A stretch of 64,000 nt of DNA, taken from the NCBI RefSeq assembly GCF_024053505.1, contig NZ_JAMXQS010000001.1, positions 248,001 to 312,000 of the forward strand, in the 5' to 3' direction. How positions within the stretch are numbered: position 1 is the first letter of the stretch; every line of letters starts with the position of its first letter. The notes under the pieces were generated by a model, which searched no databases, had not been told where the DNA came from, and was given only the letters and a program-made list of their open reading frames with translations. Shown piece after piece: positions 57,111 through 64,000 of the stretch. A program made the position numbers and the translations under genes. Origin of the DNA: Mesorhizobium liriopis. Its GTDB lineage: Bacteria > Pseudomonadota > Alphaproteobacteria > Rhizobiales > Rhizobiaceae.

Positions 57111-60017
57111 ATGACCGACGACTATTCGAAAACGCTTTTCCTGCCCAAGACCGATTTCCCGATGCGCGCAGGGCTCCCGGAAAAGGAGCCGCAGATCGTT
57201 GCCCGCTGGCAGGACATGGACCTCTACCGCCGCCTTCGCGAGGACGCGGCGGGGCGCGAGAAGTTCGTGCTGCATGACGGCCCGCCTTACGCCAACGGCA
57301 ACATCCATATCGGCCATGCGCTCAACAAGGTGCTCAAGGACGTCATCACGCGCTCCTTCCAGATGCGCGGCTACGACTCCAACTACGTTCCCGGCTGGGA
57401 CTGCCACGGCCTGCCGATCGAGTGGAAGATCGAGGAACAGTATCGCGCCAGGGGCCTGAACAAGGACGAGGTGCCGATCAACGAATTCCGGCAGGAATGC
57501 CGCGAATTCGCCGCCCACTGGATCGCGGTGCAGGGCGAGGAGTTCCAGCGCCTCGGCGTGGTCGGCGACTTCAAGAACCCCTATACGACCATGGCCTTCC
57601 ATGCCGAAGCGCGGATTGCGGGCGAACTCCTGAAATTCGCCACCAGCGGCCAGCTATACCGCGGCTCGAAGCCGGTGATGTGGAGCGTGGTCGAGCGCAC
57701 CGCACTCGCCGAGGCCGAGGTCGAGTATCAGGATTATGAGAGCGATACGATCTGGGTGAAGTTCCGGGTGGCGAACGGCAGCGGCGACCTGTCCAGCGCA
57801 TCGGTCGTCATCTGGACCACCACGCCCTGGACCATCCCCGGCAATCGCGCCGTCGCCTATTCGCCACGCGTCGCCTATGGCCTTTACGAGGTCGCGAGCG
57901 CCGAGAACGACTTCGGCCCGCAGCCCGGCGAGACGTTGATCTTCGCGCAGAATCTGAGCGCGGACGCGGCTCAAAAGGCGAAGCTCACCCTGAATCTGAT
58001 CCGCAGCGTTTCAGCCGATGAGCTTGAAGCGATACAGCTTTCGCACCCCCTGAAGGGCCTTGGCGGTGGTTACGAATTCACCGTGCCCATGCTCCCCGGC
58101 GATCACGTCACCGACGATGCCGGTACCGGCTTCGTGCACACGGCACCCAGCCACGGCCGCGAGGATTTCGACGCCTGGATCGACGCTGCCGCTGCGTTGT
58201 GCGCGGCGAACATCGACACCACGATCCCGTTCCCCGTCGATGATGCCGGCTTCTACACCAAGGACGCGCCGGGCTTCGGTCCCGACCGCGAGGGCGGTGC
58301 GGCACGCGTCATCGACGACAATGGCAAGAAGGGCGATGCGAACAAGGCCGTGATCGAGGCACTGATCGCCCACGACGCGCTGTTCGCACGCGGGCGGCTC
58401 AAGCACCAGTATCCGCATTCCTGGCGCTCCAAGAAGCCGGTGATCTTCCGCAACACGCCGCAATGGTTCGTTTCCATGGACAAGGACCTCGGCGACGACA
58501 CCACGTTGCGCTCACGCGCGCTGTCGGCCATCGACGCCACCCGCTTCGTGCCCTCGGCCGGCCAGACGCGCCTGCGCGCCATGATCGCCGAGCGGCCCGA
58601 TTGGGTGCTCTCGCGCCAGCGCGCCTGGGGCGTGCCGATTGCGATCTTCGTCAGCGAGAACGGCGAAATCCTCAAGGACGAGGCAGTGAACCAGCGCATC
58701 CTCGACGCATTCGAGGCCGAGGGCGCAGACGCCTGGTTCGCGGAAGGCGCGCGCGACCGTTTCCTTGGGAGCCGGGCCAACGAGCCCTGGACCATGGTCA
58801 AGGACATCCTCGATGTCTGGTTCGATTCCGGCTCCACCCACGCCTTCACGCTGGAAGACCGTCCCGACCTCAAATGGCCGGCGGATGTTTATCTCGAAGG
58901 CTCGGACCAGCATCGCGGCTGGTTCCATTCCTCGCTGCTCGAAAGCTGCGGCACGCGCGGCCGCGCGCCATACAACGCGGTCGTCACCCATGGCTTCACG
59001 CTCGACGAGCAGGGCCGCAAGATGTCGAAATCGCTCGGCAACACCGTGGTGCCGCAGGATGTGATGAAGCAGTCGGGCGCCGATATCCTGCGCCTTTGGG
59101 TGATGACCACCGATTACTGGGAGGATCAGCGTCTCGGCAAGACGATCCTGCAGACCAATGTCGACAGCTATCGCAAGCTGCGCAACACCGTCCGCTGGAT
59201 GCTCGGCACGCTCGCCCATGACGCGGGCGACGAGGTGGCCTTGGCCGATATGCCCGAACTCGAACGCTTGATGCTCCATCGCCTGAGCGAGTTGGATGCA
59301 TTGGTGCGTGCCGGCTATGACGGGTTCGATTTCAAGCGCATCGCCAAGAGCTTGCTGGATTTCATGAATGTCGAGCTTTCGGCTTTCTATTTCGACGTGC
59401 GCAAGGATGCACTCTACTGCGAGCCGCAATCGAGCGTGAAGCGCAAGGCGGCGCTCCAGACCGTGCGGCACCTGTTTGAATGCCTCGTGAAATGGTGGGC
59501 GCCCATGCTGCCCTTCACCACGGAAGAAGCCTGGCTCGACCGCAACCCGGATGCGCAATCCGTGCATCTCACGCAGTTCCCGGAAATCCCTGGGGAATGG
59601 CGCGATGCGGAACTGGCGGCCAAGTGGCAGAAGATCCGGCAGGTTCGCCGCGTGGTGACCGGCGCGCTTGAAATCGCGCGTGCGGAAAAGCGCATCGGTT
59701 CATCGCTGGAAGCTGTGGTCGCGGTTTCGGTCGCCGACGCTGAACTGGCCAAGCTGATCGAGACGGTCGATCTTGCCGAGATCGCGATCACCAGCGGCAT
59801 CGAACTGGTCGTGGGCGACGGGCCGGCGGACGCCTTCCGCCTGGACGATGCGCCGGGCATTTCGGCCGTCGTGCTGCGCGCCGAGGAGAAGGGCCTCACG
59901 CGTTGCGCCCGTTCCTGGCGGTGGACAAACGATATCGGCAGCGATCCGGCATTCCCCGATGTTTCCGCACGCGATGCTGTGGCTCTCCACGAGTTTAAGA
60001 AGCTTCACCGCCTCTAG
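57111..60017 (+). CDS. ileS: Isoleucine-tRNA ligase
   Basis: 968 residues. HIGH is at residues 66-69 ([13 protein letters not shown]) and KMSKS is in [16 protein letters not shown]. The editing domain ([19 protein letters not shown]) and the tRNA-binding C-terminus ([10 protein letters not shown]) are intact. Length and motifs fit the usual bacterial enzyme. Confidence 0.98.
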   Translation: MTDDYSKTLFLPKTDFPMRAGLPEKEPQIVARWQDMDLYRRLREDAAGREKFVLHDGPPYANGNIHIGHALNKVLKDVITRSFQMRGYDSNYVPGWDCHGLPIEWKIEEQYRARGLNKDEVPINEFRQECREFAAHWIAVQGEEFQRLGVVGDFKNPYTTMAFHAEARIAGELLKFATSGQLYRGSKPVMWSVVERTALAEAEVEYQDYESDTIWVKFRVANGSGDLSSASVVIWTTTPWTIPGNRAVAYSPRVAYGLYEVASAENDFGPQPGETLIFAQNLSADAAQKAKLTLNLIRSVSADELEAIQLSHPLKGLGGGYEFTVPMLPGDHVTDDAGTGFVHTAPSHGREDFDAWIDAAAALCAANIDTTIPFPVDDAGFYTKDAPGFGPDREGGAARVIDDNGKKGDANKAVIEALIAHDALFARGRLKHQYPHSWRSKKPVIFRNTPQWFVSMDKDLGDDTTLRSRALSAIDATRFVPSAGQTRLRAMIAERPDWVLSRQRAWGVPIAIFVSENGEILKDEAVNQRILDAFEAEGADAWFAEGARDRFLGSRANEPWTMVKDILDVWFDSGSTHAFTLEDRPDLKWPADVYLEGSDQHRGWFHSSLLESCGTRGRAPYNAVVTHGFTLDEQGRKMSKSLGNTVVPQDVMKQSGADILRLWVMTTDYWEDQRLGKTILQTNVDSYRKLRNTVRWMLGTLAHDAGDEVALADMPELERLMLHRLSELDALVRAGYDGFDFKRIAKSLLDFMNVELSAFYFDVRKDALYCEPQSSVKRKAALQTVRHLFECLVKWWAPMLPFTTEEAWLDRNPDAQSVHLTQFPEIPGEWRDAELAAKWQKIRQVRRVVTGALEIARAEKRIGSSLEAVVAVSVADAELAKLIETVDLAEIAITSGIELVVGDGPADAFRLDDAPGISAVVLRAEEKGLTRCARSWRWTNDIGSDPAFPDVSARDAVALHEFKKLHRL

Positions 60018-60126
60018 GCGTTGATGGCGAGGGGGCGTTTCGCTAAGGCCTGGTTAAGCGTAAACGCCCCATTATCGCCGGATTGTTCGGGGATAGGCGG
60101 CAAGAGGGGCAGCCGCACCTTCAAGA

Positions 60127-60861
60127 ATGAAGGGCGGCAGCGAAGGGAAGGCGGTTTCCAAGGTGCAGCATCAGTTGACGCGCAGGGTCGGCCCTGCATC
60201 CGTTCTCGCATTGCTCGGGCTGAGCGTCGCGCTCGGCGGCTGCGTGAGCTCGCCGACCTATGGCACCGGTACGCCCGCCGGCCAGCAGTTGGCGAACGAC
60301 GTGTCGAACATCCTGATGATCGGCCCGAAGAAGCGCGAGCAGATCGCCTACAACCCTCGGCCCGAACTGGTCCGCCCCGCGCCGGGGCAGAAAGAGCAGC
60401 TGGTCGAGCCGCAGCAGGCGGTGGCGAGCGCGCAGAACCCGGACTGGCCCGAATCGCCCGAGCAGCGCCGCGCCCGCGTGCGCGCCGAGGCGACCGAGAA
60501 CCAGGACAACCCATACTACCGCTCCGAAGTGGCGATGGACGGAACCCGTGCGGCGGAGTTCAGCCCGAAGGTGAACACGTCGCCGCGCAAGGACGAGAAG
60601 ATCGTCGGCGATGGCCGCGACACAAAGGCGACCCGCGCCGCCTTCAACGAGCGCCTGAAGGAACAGCGCCAGGGCGATCCGACCCAGCGCAAATTCCTCA
60701 GCGAGCCGCCGCTGGCCTATCGCCAGGCGTCGGCGGACGCCCCGCAGAACGATGTGGGCGAGGACGAGTGGAAGAAGGAGCGCCGTCTGAAGGCCGAGGC
60801 CAAGAAGCGCAGCGGTGGCGGAGGCGGCTGGTTCGACTGGCTGCCCGGCGTCGGCAACTAA
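60127..60861 (+). CDS. Predicted outer-membrane lipoprotein, hypothetical
   Basis: 244 residues with a lipobox (SVALGGC, Cys39) after a basic start and a hydrophobic stretch. The rest is hydrophilic and low in structure (AEATENQDNPYYRSE, RKDEKIVGDGRDTK), with a Gly-rich Trp-containing end (GGGGGWFDWLPGVGN). It likely anchors in the outer membrane. The start may be one of two in-frame sites. It is conserved next to ileS in related bacteria by my recollection; no function is known. Confidence 0.75.
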   Translation: MKGGSEGKAVSKVQHQLTRRVGPASVLALLGLSVALGGCVSSPTYGTGTPAGQQLANDVSNILMIGPKKREQIAYNPRPELVRPAPGQKEQLVEPQQAVASAQNPDWPESPEQRRARVRAEATENQDNPYYRSEVAMDGTRAAEFSPKVNTSPRKDEKIVGDGRDTKATRAAFNERLKEQRQGDPTQRKFLSEPPLAYRQASADAPQNDVGEDEWKKERRLKAEAKKRSGGGGGWFDWLPGVGN

Positions 60862-61350
60862 CTAGCGCCGCGCTTCGAAGAAATCGCGCAGCAGCGCGGC
60901 ACTCTCCGCCTCGCGAAAGCCTTCATAGACCTCCGGTGCGCTGTGACAGGTGGGTGACGAGAAGAAGCGCCCGCCATGGGCCACGGCCCCGCCCTTCGGG
61001 TCGGGCGCACCGAAATACAATCGCCTGAGCCTTGCAAACGAGATCGCGCCCGCGCACATGGCGCAGGGCTCGAGCGTCACATAGAGATCGCATCCGGAAA
61101 TCCGTTCAGCGCCGAGCGTTTGGCAGGCCTCCCGGATGGCCAGCATTTCGGCATGGGCCGTCGGATCGTTCAGTTCACGCGTGCGATTGCCCGCCAGACT
61201 GAGCACCGTGCCCTCCCGCACCACGACAGCGCCAACGGGAACTTCGCCACGCGAAGCGGCCTTTCGTGCTTCATTCAGCGCCAGTCCCATGAAGTCGGGC
61301 CGGCTGATCCTCGAAAACTCGCTCAAATCCGCCTCGCGGAACCACTTCAC
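60862..61350 (-). CDS. tadA: tRNA-specific adenosine deaminase TadA
   Basis: 162 residues, or 142 if the ATG at 61290 (MGLALNEARKAA) is used. Zn ligands are H66 in HAE and C96/C99 in PCAMC, with E68 catalytic. MGLALNEARKAASRGEVPVGAVVV is the TadA start. It converts adenosine to inosine at the tRNA-Arg wobble base. The 20-residue N-terminal extension is unusual, so the shorter start is plausible. Its stop abuts the lipoprotein stop. Confidence 0.92.
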   Translation of the reverse strand: MKWFREADLSEFSRISRPDFMGLALNEARKAASRGEVPVGAVVVREGTVLSLAGNRTRELNDPTAHAEMLAIREACQTLGAERISGCDLYVTLEPCAMCAGAISFARLRRLYFGAPDPKGGAVAHGGRFFSSPTCHSAPEVYEGFREAESAALLRDFFEARR

Positions 61351-61389
61351 TTCTGCTACCTACGCGCCCGATTGGACGAAGACCACCAC

Positions 61390-63279
61390 ATGGACGACAA
61401 ACCGAAACGACCGCGCCGCGACGAGCGCAGTTCCGAGCGCTCCTCTCCGAAGGGCGACCGCTCTTCCGCCCCGCGCAGCCGTGCGCGCGCCTTCGACAAG
61501 CCCGAGGGCGACGGCTTCGAGGGCGAGCGCATCGCAAAGCGACTGGCACGCGTCGGCGTCGCGTCCCGCCGCGAGGCCGAAGGGCTGATTGCGGATGGCC
61601 GCATCCGCGTCAATGGCGAGGTGCTTACGAGCCCCGCGCGCAACGTGATGCCCGATGACCGCATCGAGCTCGACGGCAAACCTCTGGCAGCGCCTGAGCG
61701 CACGCGGCTGTTCCTGTTCCACAAGCCGGCCGGCGTGGTCACCACCAACCGCGACCCCGAAGGCCGCAAGACCGTTTTCGACGTTCTGCCCGAAGGCCTG
61801 CCACGCCTGATGACGGTGGGCCGCCTCGACATCAACACCGAGGGCCTGCTGCTGCTGACCAATGATGGCGGCCTGTCGCGCGTGCTCGAACTGCCTCAGA
61901 CCGGCTGGCTGCGCCGCTACCGCGTGCGTGTTCATGGTGAGGTGGACGAAGCGAAGCTCGCATCGCTGAAGGACGGCATCGCGGTGGACGGCGTATTCTA
62001 TGGCGCGATCGAGGCCGAGCTCGAGCGCACGCAGGGCACCAATGCCTGGATCAGTGTGGGCCTGCGCGAAGGCAAGAACCGCGAAGTCAAGAACGTGATG
62101 GGCGCGCTCGGCCTCGAAGTGAACCGCCTGATCCGCGTGTCCTTCGGACCTTTCCAACTCGCCGAACTCGAAGAAGGCCATGTGCTCGAGATCAAGGGCC
62201 GCACCCTGCGCGATCAGTTGGGCGACCGTCTGATCGAGGAATCGGGTGCCGACTTCGAAAGCGACATCCAGAAGCCGTTCAGCAATCGTCCGACCCAGCG
62301 CGAGAACACGCCGCAGGAGCCGCGCGAGGCGAGAGCGCGCGTGGAGGAAGGCGAGGGTGGACTGATCAAGCGCCGCCGCATGCGCGAGGACAGCCGCGAC
62401 AATGCACTCGGCCGCCTCTCGACGCGCCCCGAGCGCCGATTCGACAAGACCGAACGTCCGGATCGCCCGCGTGGCGAGCGCAGCGAACGTCCCCGCTTCG
62501 AGCGTCGCGAGGACAATCCGGGCCGCCCCGAGGAAAAGGCGCGTACGGCGAATGTCTGGATGGCGCCCGGCGCGCGTCCGCAAGGCGCCGACAAGCAGAA
62601 GGCAGAACGTGGCCTACGCGAAGATCGGCCGCGCCGTGAAGGCGGTGGCGAGCGCTTCCAGCGTCGCGACACGCGCGGCGAGCGTTCGGAAGGTGGCGAG
62701 GACCGGCCACGCCGTTCTTATGCGCCACGTGAGGGTGGTGAGGATCGTGCCTTCCGCAAGCCTCGCGCCGAAGGCGAGCGGGCCGAGCGTCCGTTTCGCA
62801 AGTCGGGCGACGGCCGTCCCTCCCGCGAGCGCTCGGACGGCGACCGCCCCTTCCGCCGCGAGGATGGGGATCGTCCGCGCAAGCGTTTCGAGGGGGGTGA
62901 CCGTCCTCGCTTGGATAAGCCTCGCGGCGAGCGTCCATCTCGCGAAGAGGGAGAGAAGCGGTCGTTCCGTCCGCGCAGTGAAGGTGGGGAGCAGCGCGCC
63001 GAGCGCCCGTTCCGCGAGCGCCGCGAAGGCGAGCGTTCGGAGCGGCCTTTCCGTGAGAAGCGAGAGGGCGACCGTCCGTTCGGCAACAAGCCGCGTGGCG
63101 AGCGCTCCTTCGGTGCGCGCTCGAACAGTGATCGTCCGCGTGGCGACCGGCCGCAGGGTGATCGCCCGGCTGGCAACAAGTTCGGCGGCAAGGGCGGAAA
63201 GCCCGGCGGCTTCAAGCCGGGCGGTGGCCGCCCGAGCGGTGGCGGGTTCAAGGGCAAGCCGCGCGGCCCGCGCACCTGA
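61390..63279 (+). CDS. rluB: RluB-type 23S rRNA pseudouridine synthase with a long Arg-rich tail
   Basis: 629 residues; a normal RluB has about 250-330. A basic N-terminus precedes an S4 RNA-binding domain (about 44-92: IAKRLARVGVASRREAEGL). The catalytic domain follows, with D147 in VGRLDINTEGLLLLTNDG. The core ends near 290. Residues 290-629 are low-complexity (Arg, Gly, Glu, Ser, Pro) with repeating RPFR, GERSER, DRPRRE and RPFREKR units. The tail is likely disordered and RNA-binding, and its codon use is like that of the core. The stop overlaps rsmD by 1 base. Confidence 0.92.
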   Translation: MDDKPKRPRRDERSSERSSPKGDRSSAPRSRARAFDKPEGDGFEGERIAKRLARVGVASRREAEGLIADGRIRVNGEVLTSPARNVMPDDRIELDGKPLAAPERTRLFLFHKPAGVVTTNRDPEGRKTVFDVLPEGLPRLMTVGRLDINTEGLLLLTNDGGLSRVLELPQTGWLRRYRVRVHGEVDEAKLASLKDGIAVDGVFYGAIEAELERTQGTNAWISVGLREGKNREVKNVMGALGLEVNRLIRVSFGPFQLAELEEGHVLEIKGRTLRDQLGDRLIEESGADFESDIQKPFSNRPTQRENTPQEPREARARVEEGEGGLIKRRRMREDSRDNALGRLSTRPERRFDKTERPDRPRGERSERPRFERREDNPGRPEEKARTANVWMAPGARPQGADKQKAERGLREDRPRREGGGERFQRRDTRGERSEGGEDRPRRSYAPREGGEDRAFRKPRAEGERAERPFRKSGDGRPSRERSDGDRPFRREDGDRPRKRFEGGDRPRLDKPRGERPSREEGEKRSFRPRSEGGEQRAERPFRERREGERSERPFREKREGDRPFGNKPRGERSFGARSNSDRPRGDRPQGDRPAGNKFGGKGGKPGGFKPGGGRPSGGGFKGKPRGPRT

Positions 63280-63836
63280 TGCGCATCGTCGGCGGCAGTT
63301 TCCGCGGGCGGCCCCTTGCCACACCGCGTGACGAGCGCACGCGGCCGACCAGTGATCGCACGCGCGAGGCCGTGTTCAACGTGCTCGCGCATCGCTTCGA
63401 AGGCGTGGTCGAGGATGCGCGCGTGCTCGACCTTTTCGCAGGCACGGGCGCGCTGGGTCTCGAAGCCCTGTCGCGTGGTGCCGCCTCCTGCACCTTCGTG
63501 GAAGAGGGTGCCGAGGCGCGCGGGCTGATCCGTACCAATGTCGAGGCTTTCGGCTTGGGCGGTCGCACCAAGATTTTCCGCCGCGATGCGACGCGGCTGG
63601 GCGAGGCGGGCACGATTCAGCCCTTCACGCTGGTCTTCGCCGACCCGCCTTATGGCAAGCGCATGGCCGAACCCGCGCTCGAAACCGCGTTGGCCGGCAA
63701 GTGGCTGGTACCCGGCGCGCTCTGCGTGGTGGAGGAAGCATCCGACGCGCCCTTCGACCTGCCGGCCGGTTTCACTCTTTTCGACACCCGCCATTATGGC
63801 GACACGACCGTGCGGTTTCTGGGCGCTCCCGCCTGA
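63279..63836 (+). CDS. rsmD: 16S rRNA (guanine-966-N2)-methyltransferase
   Basis: 185 residues. RIVGGSFRGRPLATPRDERTRPTSDRTREAVFNVL is the usual start, DLFAGTGALGLEALSRGA the SAM motif and FADPPYGKRMAEP the DPPY motif. The ATG overlaps the rluB stop by one base, so the two rRNA-modifying enzymes are co-translated. Confidence 0.96.
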   Translation: MRIVGGSFRGRPLATPRDERTRPTSDRTREAVFNVLAHRFEGVVEDARVLDLFAGTGALGLEALSRGAASCTFVEEGAEARGLIRTNVEAFGLGGRTKIFRRDATRLGEAGTIQPFTLVFADPPYGKRMAEPALETALAGKWLVPGALCVVEEASDAPFDLPAGFTLFDTRHYGDTTVRFLGAPA

Positions 63837-63851
63837 GTTCCGGAGTTATCC

Positions 63852-64000
63852 TTGATTCGCAAAGCCTCCGCCTTTTTCGCCCTCGCGCTCATCGTTTCAT
63901 CCAGCCTCGCGGCGAAGGCGGAGGAGGTGTCAAACTTCCTGCTTTCCAACGGCATGGAAGTGGTCGTGATCCCCGACCACCGCGCGCCCATCGTGACCCA
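63852..64000 (+). CDS. M16-family metallopeptidase, N-terminal part (cut by window end)
   Basis: A TTG start at 63852 with GGAG 6 bp upstream gives a signal peptide ([17 protein letters not shown]) and then [21 protein letters not shown], the opening strand of pitrilysin/M16 peptidases before their HxxEH site, which lies beyond the window. Placed 15 bp after rsmD. Probably an exported zinc protease. Confidence 0.85.
   Translation, partial: MIRKASAFFALALIVSSSLAAKAEEVSNFLLSNGMEVVVIPDHRAPIVT

Noticed and set aside
62200-63260. Repeats resembling a CRISPR array
   Set aside because: The repetition is at codon level in the Arg-rich tail of the rluB gene, with variable unit lengths and no conserved spacer-repeat pattern.

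Overview
This 64-kb window is a contiguous piece of a GC-rich alphaproteobacterial chromosome. Gene content and order point to Hyphomicrobiales (Rhizobiales). The supporting features are a zwf-pgl-edd operon, potFGHI followed by a CbrA/PdhS-type cell-cycle kinase and a phasin gene, a plant/rhizobial-type GshA, a short-form hisG with hisZ, DUF1127 and DUF937 genes, and a tRNA-His without a G-1 base. The exact family or genus cannot be fixed from the sequence alone.

Layout. 1-6.5 kb: end of an exopolysaccharide cluster (WecG/TagA glycosyltransferase, DUF6492 protein, flippase, Wzz/GumC-like chain-length protein) with a vapBC-like toxin-antitoxin pair inside it. 6.7-9.4 kb: folD, a degenerate tRNA-Phe-like sequence between two arms of a GC-rich palindromic repeat, and a GlxA-type AraC regulator. 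9.4-11.5 kb: a clearly lower-GC two-gene island encoding a DUF5131 three-cysteine protein and its TcmP partner, with a promoter overlapped by a palindrome. 11.9-14.4 kb: a small Cys-containing protein, a DHH phosphoesterase and a UvdE endonuclease. 14.4-18.5 kb: the Entner-Doudoroff operon. 18.7-29 kb: small genes, a polyamine utilisation and uptake block (puuB, puuA, EamA exporter, potFGHI) and an orphan iron-binding protein. 29-33 kb: cbrA-like kinase, phasin, an anti-Shine-Dalgarno (cuckoo/alpha-r14-like) small RNA and tRNA-His. 33-44.5 kb: housekeeping genes (xseA, a LysR regulator, gshA, rsmE, tag, an L,D-transpeptidase, a second divergent folD) and two very small membrane-peptide genes. 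44.7-48.1 kb: hisS-hisZ-hisG, with an A+T-rich patch inside hisS. 48-54 kb: fumC, csbD, groESL with a full CIRCE operator and sigma70 promoter, and a TadG-like vWA protein. 54.4-64 kb: HAD hydrolase, ribF, hdeD-like gene, ileS, a lipoprotein, tadA, an rluB-type synthase with a very long Arg-rich tail, rsmD, and the start of an M16 peptidase.

Best leads. (1) The tcmP/DUF5131 pair, a little-characterised two-gene system with horizontal-transfer composition and its own candidate operator. (2) A three-hairpin small RNA with CCTCCTCCC loops directly behind the phasin gene. (3) The hisS gene with an internal segment of about 40% G+C. (4) A second FolD in which the catalytic Lys is Gln and the active-site Asp is Glu. 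(5) A pseudouridine synthase with a tail of about 340 Arg/Gly/Glu/Ser/Pro-rich residues. No CRISPR array, rRNA operon, complete insertion sequence or prophage was seen.
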